From an uncultured Flavobacterium sp. (GTDB taxonomy: Bacteria; Bacteroidota; Bacteroidia; Flavobacteriales; Flavobacteriaceae), in NCBI RefSeq assembly GCF_946478785.1, contig NZ_CAMLDD010000004.1, positions 62,001-126,000 on the forward strand: a stretch of DNA of 64,000 bases. The letters run 5' to 3'. This document shows positions 37,100-45,556 of this stretch, piece by piece. The translations under genes and the position numbers were made by a program. The notes beneath the pieces were generated by a model. That model did no database searches. It had not been told where the DNA came from and worked only from the letters and a program-made list of their open reading frames with translations. Each line of letters opens with the position of its first letter. Position 1 is the first letter of the stretch.

Positions 37100-38266
37100 A
37101 TGAAACGATTTTTAAATATTACCCTATTAATTTCCTGCTTGTGTTTGGAGACGAGCTGGAGTCAGGAAACACAAATTATAGAAGATTTTAAACCGTCATC
37201 GGTTAATCAGGCAGATAAACAATTTCCACAGGTTAATTCACAGCGACGCGTAAGAGCCAGTATTGCTGCACCGGGTGCAAATAAAGTCCAGCTTGATCTT
37301 GGCGGAGTGAAATATGATATGCGAAAAGACGCCAATGGCGTGTGGACAGGGGAATCCAATCCACAAGATGAAGGATTTCATTATTATCAGCTAAACGTAG
37401 ACGGAGCTTCCGTTCCGGATCCGGGAAGTTTATATTTCTACGGCGCCGGAAGATGGGGCAGCGGAATCGAGATTCCGTCCGCAGATCAGGAATTCTTTGC
37501 GCTGAAAGAGGTGTCACATGGTTTGGTGAGTGAAAATATTTATTTTTCTAAATTGACAAATTCTTTTAGACGCTGTTTTATTTATACACCTCCGGGTTAT
37601 ACGGAAAACACAAAAACACGTTACCCCGTACTCTATTTACAACACGGAAGTTTTGAAGACGAAACAGGCTGGTCTGCACAAGGCAAAGCAAACTTAATTT
37701 TAGATAACCTGATTGCTTCAAAGCAGGCAAACCCTATGATTGTTGTAATGGATAATGGCTACGCCTATAAACCGCAAAGCAAAGAATCAAAGGATAAAAA
37801 AGAGCGTCCGGAATCTGTTTTTGAAGATGTGCTGATTTCAGAAGTTATTCCAATGATCGATTCAAAGTTCCGTACAATGGCCAGTCGTGAACATAGGGCT
37901 ATTGCCGGTCTTTCGATGGGAGCCAATCAAACTATGCGTATTATGATGAACCATCTGGATACTTTTTCTTACTATGGCGGATTTAGCGGTACAGCCAATT
38001 ATCCAGATATTGAGCCTATTGATGCTAACACTTTTTTAGAAGGGAAATATAAAGATGGCAATGCGCTCAATAAAAAAATCAAGCTTTTTTGGTTAGGTTT
38101 AGGCACAAAAGAACCTAGTCCGTTCCCTAAATCAATCGGTGCTTTTAAAACTATGCTGGATCAGCAGGGAATTAAATATGTTTATTACGAATCGCCGGAA
38201 ACGGCTCATGAGTGGCTTACATGGCGAAGATGCTTACATCAGTTTGCTTCGAAGTTATTCAAATGA
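37100..38266 (+). CDS. CE1-type esterase with N-terminal CBM48-like domain, paralogue
   Basis: 388 residues. Signal peptide ends about TSWSQ. The N-terminal CBM48-like domain shares IIEDFKPSSVNQ, FPQVNSQ and DEGFHYYQLNVDG with the esterase at 32969. The catalytic part has [16 protein letters not shown], nucleophile Ser272 in IAGLSMGANQ and His370 in ETAHEWLTWR. The Gly after the GLSMG motif found in the paralogue is Ala here and loop lengths differ (an SKESKDKKERPES insert), so substrate preference probably differs, e.g. acetyl versus feruloyl. Last enzyme of the operon, closed by the terminator at 38392. Confidence 0.92.
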   Translation: MKRFLNITLLISCLCLETSWSQETQIIEDFKPSSVNQADKQFPQVNSQRRVRASIAAPGANKVQLDLGGVKYDMRKDANGVWTGESNPQDEGFHYYQLNVDGASVPDPGSLYFYGAGRWGSGIEIPSADQEFFALKEVSHGLVSENIYFSKLTNSFRRCFIYTPPGYTENTKTRYPVLYLQHGSFEDETGWSAQGKANLILDNLIASKQANPMIVVMDNGYAYKPQSKESKDKKERPESVFEDVLISEVIPMIDSKFRTMASREHRAIAGLSMGANQTMRIMMNHLDTFSYYGGFSGTANYPDIEPIDANTFLEGKYKDGNALNKKIKLFWLGLGTKEPSPFPKSIGAFKTMLDQQGIKYVYYESPETAHEWLTWRRCLHQFASKLFK

Positions 38267-38391
38267 TTCGAAGATATGTTTGTTTGAGTGTATTCTAAAA
38301 GATATTTTAAACATAATAATGTTTTAAAAGCCTAAAACTAGTAAAGTGCTTTTAGATAAAATATGAAAATTATACAAAAACCACTTCAGAG

Positions 38392-38424
38392 ATAAAGGCT
38401 TTGATTTTGTGTTAAAGCCTTTAT
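38392..38424 (+). terminator. Terminator of the glycosidase operon
   Basis: ATAAAGGCTTT pairs perfectly with AAAGCCTTTAT across an eleven-base loop, followed by TTCTAA. It lies 126 bp past the stop of the second esterase and before the desaturase promoter. Confidence 0.75.
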
Positions 38425-38462
38425 TTCTAACTAATTATCTATGTTTTTTTAACTTTTTTTGT

Positions 38463-38470
38463 TAAATTTG
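38463..38470 (+). promoter_or_regulatory. Promoter -7 box of the desaturase gene
   Basis: TAAATTTG fits TAnnTTTG exactly, 28 bp before the ATG and just after a long T-run. The -33 element is weak (ATG/TTT only). Confidence 0.5.
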
Positions 38471-38498
38471 ATATAAGAATTTATATCTGATTGGCATT

Positions 38499-39602
38499 AT
38501 GGAAAAATTAAAGCGCCCGGTTTACTTAAAACCAGAGACTGATGATTTTTTTAAAAAGCTTCGCAAAGAAGTTAATGAAACTGTTTTACAAAATTCATCC
38601 TTATATCTGTTTAATATCATTAAGTCTTTAGCACTTGTTGTTTTCTTCTTTTTATTTTATGCCTGTATTTTGCTGTTTGGCAACAACACTCCCTTACTAT
38701 TTTTATTTTATATTTTGTGTGGAATAACCATGATTGTACTTTTTATAAATGCCTTTCATGATGCAGCACATGGAGCATTGTTTAAAAAGCCAAAGTATAA
38801 CCAATGGTTTATGTATATCCTGGAACTTTTTGGCAGTAATCACTGGCTCTGGACGCGACGTCATATTAATCTTCATCATGCATATCCAAACATTCCGGAT
38901 TGGGATATTGACATAAAGCAAAGCGACATCATCAGAATTTTTCCAAACAGCCCTTTGTTTAATTATCATAGATATCAGCATATTTACATGTGGTTTATTT
39001 ATCCTTTATACAGTCTCAATTGGATGTATGTCAGAGATTTTAAAGACTTTTTTGGCAAAAAAGACAATTACGTAAAAAAGGCAGTCGATAAAATTCCATC
39101 AAAAGAAGTTTATAAGCTGTTTGCTGCAAAGGCGATTAATATTTTTTATTTACTTGTTATTCCAATACTATTATTGAATCAGCCCTGGTATATGGTTTTA
39201 TTAGCCTGGATTACGATGCACATGTGCGGAAGTGCGCTTGGTGTAGTGGCGCTCGTTTCAACACATGTTGATGAAGATGCACATTTTCCGGTAACAGATG
39301 AAGAGGGAAATCTTTCATCCACATGGGCTTTACACCAAATGATCGTGACTAAAGATTTTAGCACAAACAGTAAATTAGCTAACTTTTTGTATGGCGGTTT
39401 TACGCATCATGTTGCACATCATCTTTTTCCAGGCGTTGGTCATACCTATTATCCTTATATCACTCCTATAATAAAACGTTATGCAAAACAGTATAATCTT
39501 CCTTATACTTCTTATCCGTTTTATCATGCTGTCCGGTCCCATTTCCGAATGCTTAAAAATCATGGTTTAAAAGAAAATATTATGATGACAGGAGAGATAT
39601 AA
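38499..39602 (+). CDS. Membrane fatty-acid desaturase
   Basis: 367 residues with about four membrane segments. All three His boxes are present: HDAAHG (from His87), HINLHHAYPN and HHVAHHLFPG, the di-iron ligands of acyl-lipid front-end or delta-type desaturases. The third box has HxxHH as is usual. Acts on membrane phospholipid acyl chains, with an unidentified electron donor. It has its own promoter box and stands outside the PUL, since the operon terminator lies upstream. Position of the double bond cannot be told from sequence. Followed by the dipeptidase gene after 46 bp. Confidence 0.9.
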   Translation: MEKLKRPVYLKPETDDFFKKLRKEVNETVLQNSSLYLFNIIKSLALVVFFFLFYACILLFGNNTPLLFLFYILCGITMIVLFINAFHDAAHGALFKKPKYNQWFMYILELFGSNHWLWTRRHINLHHAYPNIPDWDIDIKQSDIIRIFPNSPLFNYHRYQHIYMWFIYPLYSLNWMYVRDFKDFFGKKDNYVKKAVDKIPSKEVYKLFAAKAINIFYLLVIPILLLNQPWYMVLLAWITMHMCGSALGVVALVSTHVDEDAHFPVTDEEGNLSSTWALHQMIVTKDFSTNSKLANFLYGGFTHHVAHHLFPGVGHTYYPYITPIIKRYAKQYNLPYTSYPFYHAVRSHFRMLKNHGLKENIMMTGEI

Positions 39603-39648
39603 AAATTGTTTTTTGTTTATATTTACCTAAATACAGTTAATCTTCATT

Positions 39649-40314
39649 ATGAGAGCAAAAGAACAGGTAATTTCATATTCAAATTTTTTATTTTTTCTGA
39701 TTTCTTTTTTTTGGATGACTTTTTCCAATGCTCAAAATGAAGTATATACATCCGATGCAGTTGTGGCAGATACTACTTTTGTGAACTTAAAAGATTATAG
39801 TAAAGATTTTATTTATGATATGAAATATGCCACTGAGGATAATTTTTTAAAAGCCAAAGTTTATGATTGTGCCGAATGTTTATTGCGTTTAAAGACCGTT
39901 AAGGCATTAGTAGCGGCTAATAAAGATTTCATTAAGAAAGGCTATAAAATAAAACTATATGATTGTTACAGGCCTTTGTCTATCCAGAAAAAAATGTGGG
40001 AGATTGTTTCGAATCCGGAGTATGTCGCAGATCCAAAAAAAGGCTCCATCCATAACAGAGGAGGAGCCGTTGATATTTCGTTAGTTGATGCAAATGGTAC
40101 AGAACTCGATATGGGAACTCCCTTTGATTTCTTCGGAATTCAGGCTAGTCATAATTACACTAAACTTTCAAAAGAAGTACTATCAAACAGAAAATTTCTA
40201 AAAAAAATAATGGTTAAAAATGGCTTTAATTCTTTTGATTCAGAATGGTGGCATTATAACTTAAAAACAGGCCTTAAAGATAAGGTTTCCAATCAAAAAT
40301 GGGATTGCGAATAA
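39649..40314 (+). CDS. D-alanyl-D-alanine dipeptidase (VanX/DdpX type, peptidase M15D)
   Basis: 221 residues. An N-terminal hydrophobic stretch (FLFFLISFFWMTFSNAQ) indicates export to the periplasm. Zinc ligands and catalytic Glu are in place: His135 and Asp142 in SIHNRGGAVDIS, Glu199 and His202 in SEWWHYNL. It hydrolyses D-Ala-D-Ala, here most likely for recycling cell-wall dipeptide. No vanA, vanH or sensor pair is nearby, so it is not a resistance cassette. Its stop codon is adjacent to the convergent gene at 40315, with no spacer. Confidence 0.9.
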   Translation: MRAKEQVISYSNFLFFLISFFWMTFSNAQNEVYTSDAVVADTTFVNLKDYSKDFIYDMKYATEDNFLKAKVYDCAECLLRLKTVKALVAANKDFIKKGYKIKLYDCYRPLSIQKKMWEIVSNPEYVADPKKGSIHNRGGAVDISLVDANGTELDMGTPFDFFGIQASHNYTKLSKEVLSNRKFLKKIMVKNGFNSFDSEWWHYNLKTGLKDKVSNQKWDCE

Positions 40315-40878
40315 TTATTCAACACACCTTATATTTTCCATAAAATATGTGGCAGGCTTGTATGCTTTTCCGTTCATTTCTGATGTAATTTCACCCCTTA
40401 TGATATAATCTTCTGTTGCCGTTAAATATTTAATTCGCATAATGGTTACAGGGGATTTCTTCAGCTCTTCATAATTATCTTTCATAAACATAAAAATTCC
40501 TGTGTTTATCCTGTTATTAAACTCTTTATCACGAATAAGCGTTCCACAGTTTTCCTGATTAATGTGCAATAAAGTTACAATTTTGCCATTTTGCAATTGT
40601 AAAAATACTTTTGAGTTTTTATCAAAACAATTTGCTTTAATAAAATCTTTACTTTTTTGTATTGATTGAAGATTTAATGTCGGTAAGCCATCTGTTTGAG
40701 CTAATGAAAAAAAGATATAATTAGATGTGCTTCCAAAGTTTTTTTCGCTGGCCAAATATTCATTCGTAACTTTATAAGTGCCAATAGAATCGGTTACATT
40801 AGCACTGTATTCACAAGGTTTTTGGGCAAATGCGGTAAAAGTTAAAAGAAAAAAAGTCAGTGTAATTAGGTGTTTCAT
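40315..40878 (-). CDS. Exported protein of unknown function
   Basis: 187 residues from ATG 40878. A longer frame from a TTG at 40899 would overlap the upstream stop, while this ATG gives an immediate signal peptide (MKHLITLTFFLLTFTAFAQ) and a 2-bp gap. The mature part is a small beta-rich domain with three Cys (KPCEYS, ANCFDK, ENCGTL) plus a terminal RCVE, so disulfides are possible. No family recognised. It is the last gene of a minus-strand run with the methyltransferase and AI-2E permease, and converges on the dipeptidase with no terminator seen between. Confidence 0.75.
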   Translation of the reverse strand: MKHLITLTFFLLTFTAFAQKPCEYSANVTDSIGTYKVTNEYLASEKNFGSTSNYIFFSLAQTDGLPTLNLQSIQKSKDFIKANCFDKNSKVFLQLQNGKIVTLLHINQENCGTLIRDKEFNNRINTGIFMFMKDNYEELKKSPVTIMRIKYLTATEDYIIRGEITSEMNGKAYKPATYFMENIRCVE

Positions 40879-40880
40879 TT

Positions 40881-42065
40881 TTAAATTATTTTTCTGCAAA
40901 TTAAAACTATTTTGTTGTCATTTTTATCAGTTGTAAAAAAACAATATAAATTCCCTCCATTTTTTATTTTCCACTTTTTTCGAATATTTTCTACTGTCTC
41001 AGGAAAATTCCTTGTGGTAACATTTGCCTGTTGATTTAAAAGTTCAACTTTCATATCATTTTTACTATATGAAATCACCTTTTCAATTTCAAAAGTTCTT
41101 CCAGGAAAATCAATTAATTCATCCGAAGTATATAAATGGGAATGCTTGTGCAGTTTATCTATTTTGAAAATAGTACTAACTTCATCAAAACCACCTGATT
41201 TCATAATTGCCGAATTAGGTTCGTAGAGAAACTTTTGCGGTAAATGATACGATGGATATACAAGTTCGCCCAAAATAAATTCAAAAGTCTCCGTTTTATC
41301 TTTTAAAATATTGGCAGTTTTTATGGTTATTCCGCCAGAATAATGATTATGAATTTCAAAAAGCAATTCTTTTACTTCGTTTTCCAAAGCAATAATATGA
41401 ATGTTTTTCACAAACTTCAATTCAGATAAACCTGCAGAAATATCTAATAAAGGTGCCATTTTAATTAAAATGGAATCTGTTTTTTCGAAATAAAAATCTA
41501 ATGATTCCGGAACATTTGGCAAACAGTCTTTCAGCATAAATACCTTTCCCTTGACATCATTTCTACGCGAAGGATCAATATAGATCCAATCCCATTTAAA
41601 GTCTGAATCAGATTCGTTTAAGATATTTGCAGAATCATCAGCATAAAAAGTGCAATTTTCAACTTTTAGCTGTTCGAAGTTATGTTTTACAATTGCAGAT
41701 AATTCTTCATTTATTTCGCAATGTGCAACTACCTTAAATTTTTTAGAGAAATAATAATCATCAACACCAAAACCGCCAGTCAGATCTATTAAGGTTTTTC
41801 CTGAAATTAAAGAAGCCTTGTAAGCTGCAGTTTTTTCTGACGAGGTTTGTTCTACTGAAATTTTGCTGGGATAAATAATGTTTTCAGTTGAAAACCACGT
41901 TGGTAATTTATCTTTTGCTTTTCCCTTTGCTTCAATTTGATTGAGAATCAAAATCCACTCAACTTCCGGGAAAGGATTTTTTTGAAGCGCTAATTTTGTA
42001 ATTGAAGTGCCACTATTTTGAGATATAAAGTCCTGGATATTTTTGTTTAAAATAGAAGTGTTCAA
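40881..42065 (-). CDS. Class I SAM-dependent methyltransferase with THUMP-like domain
   Basis: 394 residues. The Rossmann motif I is LIDLTGGFGVDDYYFSKKF, with acidic end CEINEE and motif DWIYIDPSRRND, an [ND]PP[YF]-like catalytic strip in which Pro-Ser replaces Pro-Pro. The C-terminal about 150 residues match the THUMP-like extension of Bacteroidota proteins of this type (YLYEPNSAIMKSGGF). Substrate is unknown, probably RNA. The start is a TTG at 42065, 2 bp after the AI-2E gene stop; no internal ATG comes before the conserved core, so TTG is likely real. Confidence 0.82.
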   Translation of the reverse strand: MNTSILNKNIQDFISQNSGTSITKLALQKNPFPEVEWILILNQIEAKGKAKDKLPTWFSTENIIYPSKISVEQTSSEKTAAYKASLISGKTLIDLTGGFGVDDYYFSKKFKVVAHCEINEELSAIVKHNFEQLKVENCTFYADDSANILNESDSDFKWDWIYIDPSRRNDVKGKVFMLKDCLPNVPESLDFYFEKTDSILIKMAPLLDISAGLSELKFVKNIHIIALENEVKELLFEIHNHYSGGITIKTANILKDKTETFEFILGELVYPSYHLPQKFLYEPNSAIMKSGGFDEVSTIFKIDKLHKHSHLYTSDELIDFPGRTFEIEKVISYSKNDMKVELLNQQANVTTRNFPETVENIRKKWKIKNGGNLYCFFTTDKNDNKIVLICRKII

Positions 42066-42067
42066 TG

Positions 42068-43159
42068 CTAAATTCTTTCAGTTAATACGGAGACAATTTT
42101 GTTGTCCGGAAAAAATTCTTTCAAAATTACCTTTACCATTGTAAAAATAGGAATTGCAATTATCATTCCGACAATTCCAAAAGTAATTCCGCTTATCAAT
42201 ATAATAAGGAATATTTCTAACGGATGCGAATTTACACTTTTTGATGAAATTATAGGCTGACTAATATTATTGTCTATTGCCTGAACTACAAGAAAACCAA
42301 TAATAATATAGATTGTTTTTGGTAAAATCTCTGTTTGAAAATCGCTTCCAATCATACTGATCATCGTTAGCAATCCGGCTAAAATGGTTCCGATAATAGG
42401 CCCCAGATAAGGAATAATATTTAAAATGGCACATAAAAAAGCGATAACAAAGGCATTTTTATTTCCGAAAATGATTAAAACAATCAGATATAAAATAAAG
42501 ACAACTGTTAATTGAAGCAATAAACCAATGAAGTAGCGGGTTAGGAAATGGTTTATTTTAATAATAGAGTTTATAATCTTATCTTCATTGCTGTCAGGCA
42601 AAATTTTTCTGACTCCAGCCTTAAAATCATCCTGATCTTTTACAAAGAAAAAGGTAATAAAAAATACAGATACTAGTCCCATTCCCATATCGGCAACAAA
42701 TCCTAAAATGGAGTTTATGAAACGTGTAAAATAACTAAAGTCAAAAATTGAAGTTATTTCTGATTCTTTAAGCATTTGGTTCAGATCGATATGCTGTATA
42801 TTAAAATAAGCTTCTATATTTCTTTCTGTCTCCATAAATTGTAATTGCAATTTATTGGTATCCAATAATGCTAAGTTATTAGCCTGGGAAATGATTAATG
42901 GAACAAACAAAAATATAAAACCAATAATCATTAAAATAAAAAACAGAATGGCAGTTGTAGCAGCTAATGAATTACTGAACTTTAATTTATTTTTTAAAAA
43001 CTGTACCAATGGATTTGCAATCAGACATAATATCAGAGAGATACACAGATATACAATAACGGTTTGTATTTCATACAAAAAATATAAAATTGCCGCAATA
43101 ACCAGTATTGTCGTCAAAGCCCTTAAAATCCCGTTTGAAATAATTCTTGATGTCATCAT
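42068..43159 (-). CDS. AI-2E family transporter (PerM/YdiK type)
   Basis: 363 residues, about seven to eight membrane segments with the central soluble insert of the family (about 95-160, IEAYFNIQHIDLNQML). The C-terminal half has the conserved LNIIPYLGPIIGTILAGLL and DNNISQPIISSKSVNSHPL. The family name comes from autoinducer-2 export by one member; most are permeases of unknown substrate. Two tandem ATGs at 43159 and 43156. Followed after 2 bp by the methyltransferase, so co-translated. Confidence 0.88.
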   Translation of the reverse strand: MMTSRIISNGILRALTTILVIAAILYFLYEIQTVIVYLCISLILCLIANPLVQFLKNKLKFSNSLAATTAILFFILMIIGFIFLFVPLIISQANNLALLDTNKLQLQFMETERNIEAYFNIQHIDLNQMLKESEITSIFDFSYFTRFINSILGFVADMGMGLVSVFFITFFFVKDQDDFKAGVRKILPDSNEDKIINSIIKINHFLTRYFIGLLLQLTVVFILYLIVLIIFGNKNAFVIAFLCAILNIIPYLGPIIGTILAGLLTMISMIGSDFQTEILPKTIYIIIGFLVVQAIDNNISQPIISSKSVNSHPLEIFLIILISGITFGIVGMIIAIPIFTMVKVILKEFFPDNKIVSVLTERI

Positions 43160-43216
43160 TGATTTGATTTTTGAGTATAAATATAGGGAAAAGCTTTTTA
43201 GATTGTTGGATACATA

Positions 43217-43248
43217 TAAAAAAAGCGAGATTATAAAATCTCGCTTTT
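43217..43248 (-). terminator. Intrinsic terminator of the metalloprotease gene
   Basis: Eleven-base perfect stem AAAAGCGAGAT / ATCTCGCTTTT, six-base loop, followed on the minus strand by more T residues. It begins 23 bp past the stop at 43271. Confidence 0.88.
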
Positions 43249-43270
43249 AATGGTTAAAATGGTATACTTT

Positions 43271-44233
43271 TTAGATTCCAAAAGCAGCTCTTGGACCTCC
43301 CGATGCAAATATGGCAGCCATTCTGTTTTTTTGTCCATTAGAGAACATATACATTCCATTGTCATCAGTATAATCCATATAATTCATTGTCATTTCTACA
43401 GGTGTTCCTGAACACGTACTATTGTGTGGGTAAGCTGGTACACCATAATTTGGACCATTATGAGTTGGAGTATCAGATACTAAATCACTTCCGCAAGTTG
43501 CATCTCCCCAAATATGACGTAAATTCATCCAGTGACCTACTTCATGAGTTCCGGTTCTTCCTAAGTTGTAAGGTGCATTTGCAGAACCGGATAATCCAAA
43601 ATATTTTGGATCAATTACAACACCATCAGTTGCTGAAGCTCCTCCGGGAAATTGTGCATAACCTAAAGTCCCGTTGCCAATAACACAAGACCATAAATTT
43701 AGTTTTGTTGTTGGAGAAGTTGGTGCCAAACCACCCTGAGCTACTTTTTTCATAGCATTATTTGTACCCCAAGAACTTTTTGTAGTAGATTTTCTGATAA
43801 CCTGATCTAAAACAAAAGTAATTCCTACATTAGCTTTCACACCTGAAAATAATGCTGGTACACTATTGTAATCTGAATTTAAGGCATTAAAATCTTTGTT
43901 TAAAACATCAATTTGAGATTGAATTTGAGCATTAGAAATGTTTTCTGCAGCAGTTCTGTATAGAACATTTACAACAACAGGGATTTCGATTTTCCCATTT
44001 ACTAAACGGCCAGTAAATCCTTTAAGCATTTGTTTTGAAGTAAAAGCTTCAATTTCATTCATTCTGATAGCCAGCATTGGATCTTCTTTTAGTTGTGCTT
44101 CTAAAACTTCTTGTGAAGCACACGTACGTCTGGTCACTGCATTGATGTTTGAATCTGATGATGACTCTGTTTGGTCATTTTGACAAGAAAACAGCATAAG
44201 AGCTGTAATTGCGGAAAAAAGAACTTTTTTCAT
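43271..44233 (-). CDS. Pappalysin-type zinc metalloprotease lipoprotein (peptidase M43)
   Basis: 320 residues. The lipobox ALMLFSC (Cys17) makes it a surface or periplasmic lipoprotein rather than a type IX secreted one; no T9SS C-terminal domain is present. Zinc site HEVGHWMNLRH: His230, Glu231, His234, His240, with Asn in place of the usual Gly of HExxHxxGxxH, a change seen in other Bacteroidota M43 proteins. The Met-turn is MTMNYMDYTDD. Cys in SCVIGNG and ATCGSD may pair. Its leader contains a perfect 19-bp inverted repeat (44245-44301). Monocistronic. Confidence 0.88.
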   Translation of the reverse strand: MKKVLFSAITALMLFSCQNDQTESSSDSNINAVTRRTCASQEVLEAQLKEDPMLAIRMNEIEAFTSKQMLKGFTGRLVNGKIEIPVVVNVLYRTAAENISNAQIQSQIDVLNKDFNALNSDYNSVPALFSGVKANVGITFVLDQVIRKSTTKSSWGTNNAMKKVAQGGLAPTSPTTKLNLWSCVIGNGTLGYAQFPGGASATDGVVIDPKYFGLSGSANAPYNLGRTGTHEVGHWMNLRHIWGDATCGSDLVSDTPTHNGPNYGVPAYPHNSTCSGTPVEMTMNYMDYTDDNGMYMFSNGQKNRMAAIFASGGPRAAFGI

Positions 44234-44244
44234 GATAAAAGGGG

Positions 44245-44301
44245 TTTTTTGTTATAAAATTGTTTTTAGGTTAAATATTTACACAATTTTATAACAAAAA
44301 A
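44245..44301 (-). repeat. Perfect 19-bp inverted repeat in the metalloprotease leader
   Basis: The 19-base arm TTTTTTGTTATAAAATTGT (44245-44263) is exactly complementary to 44283-44301, with a 19-bp spacer. It ends 11 bp before the ATG, so in mRNA it would form a long hairpin close to the translation start; in DNA it could be a dimer-binding operator. Confidence 0.6.
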
Positions 44302-44392
44302 TATATTTAGCAAAATTTTTGTAACAATTTGTTTACATGAATTTTACAAACCCTTATGTAGTCTAGTTCTTATGAAAATTTAACAAATTTAA

Positions 44393-44887
44393 TTAAGAAG
44401 TTAATTCGTACAAACATATACTTACAGCTTGGACAACATTCATACTGCTGTTTTTTCCAAACATGTTAATATGAACAATTTGGGTTGAAACTTTTAAAAG
44501 ATCTTCTGAGATTCCGTCAATTTCACTTCCTATTATAAGTGCTATTTTTTTATTATCAGGAATTATAACTTCTTTTAAAGGCTTACTGTTGCTTGTAATT
44601 TCTAAAGCAATAATTTCAAAATTATTTTTGATTAAATAGTCAATCAATTCAGATGTTTCTTCAATGACCGTATGTGGCACATGAAGATGAGTGCTTCTGG
44701 AAGTTTTGTTTATTTTTCTGGGAGTTAATGGGATATCTTTACCTAAAAAGAGGATGTTTTCGACACCAAAAGCTTCACTAATCCTGAAAAGGGAACCAAT
44801 ATTCTGCTGAAAGTAAATATGGTCGCAGACAAGGGTTATGGGAAATGTTTTTCTTTCAAATTGATTTTCTTCGTGAGTAAGCTGCAC
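44393..44887 (-). CDS. TrmH/SpoU-family RNA 2'-O-methyltransferase
   Basis: 164 residues from a GTG at 44887 (VQLTHEENQF). The frame is open upstream to another GTG at 44932, but that would overlap the DUF4159 gene by 35 bp and add a segment unlike the family, so the inner start is preferred. SPOUT motifs: QQNIGSLFRISEAFGVENILF (N and R of motif 1), KIALIIGSEIDGIS (motif 2) and INMFGKNSSMNVVQAVSI (motif 3). Methylates ribose in tRNA or rRNA; exact site unknown. 10 bp downstream of the DUF4159 gene, same operon. Confidence 0.88.
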   Translation of the reverse strand: MQLTHEENQFERKTFPITLVCDHIYFQQNIGSLFRISEAFGVENILFLGKDIPLTPRKINKTSRSTHLHVPHTVIEETSELIDYLIKNNFEIIALEITSNSKPLKEVIIPDNKKIALIIGSEIDGISEDLLKVSTQIVHINMFGKNSSMNVVQAVSICLYELTS

Positions 44888-44897
44888 TTTTGGGAGA

Positions 44898-45536
44898 TTA
44901 ATTGGTGAAAATATAATTGATAATGTTGGCACCCATTTTTAATGCCTTTTGGCGTACTTCTGCCGGATCATTATTTACTTCGGGATCTTCCCAGCCATCA
45001 CCAAGATCGCACTCGAAAGTATAAAGTAAAACCAGCTTGTTTTCTACAAATATTCCAAAAGCCTGAGGCCTTTTTGCATCATGTTCGTGAATTTTTGGCA
45101 GACCATTCGGAAAGGGAAAAGGTTTCTGAAAAATAGGATGATTGGCTGGAATTTCGACCAAATTATTATTCGGAAATATCTTTTTGATTTCTTTCCGTAT
45201 ATATTGATCCATTCCGTAATTATCGTCAATATGAAGAAAACCGCCTCCGTTTAGATAATTTCTGAGGTTACTAATATCAGTATCACTAAAAACGACATTT
45301 CCATGTCCTGTCATGTGCACAAATGGATAAGAAAGCAAATCAGGATTGCCCGGCTCAACCGTTGAAGGTTTTGCTTTTATCTGTGTATTAATGTTCGAAT
45401 TACAAAATCGTATTAAGTTTGGCAATGAAGTAGGATTGGCATACCAATCTCCGCCACCGCTGTATTTTAATAAAGCGATTTCTTGTGAAAAGGAGGTGAA
45501 AGAGAAAAGTAAAAACAGAAAGAATATTTTTTTCAT
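44898..45536 (-). CDS. DUF4159-domain exported protein
   Basis: 212 residues, signal peptide ending SFTSFSQ. The mature part is a DUF4159 domain: IALLKYSGGGDWYANPTSL at its start, then PFVHMTGHGNVVFSDTDI, GGFLHIDDNYGMDQYIRKEI and EHDAKRPQAFGIFV. The domain resembles class I glutamine-amidotransferase-like folds, but no catalytic activity is known. In other Bacteroidota it occurs with rsmE, as here. Spacing to rsmE is 20 bp, consistent with one operon tsaD-rsmE-DUF4159-trmH. Confidence 0.88.
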   Translation of the reverse strand: MKKIFFLFLLFSFTSFSQEIALLKYSGGGDWYANPTSLPNLIRFCNSNINTQIKAKPSTVEPGNPDLLSYPFVHMTGHGNVVFSDTDISNLRNYLNGGGFLHIDDNYGMDQYIRKEIKKIFPNNNLVEIPANHPIFQKPFPFPNGLPKIHEHDAKRPQAFGIFVENKLVLLYTFECDLGDGWEDPEVNNDPAEVRQKALKMGANIINYIFTN

Positions 45537-45556
45537 AATAAATTATCTCTTTACGT

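Noticed and set aside
39649..40314. Vancomycin-resistance cassette
   Set aside because: Only a VanX-like dipeptidase is present; no VanH, VanA/B ligase or VanRS. Stand-alone homologues recycle cell-wall dipeptide.
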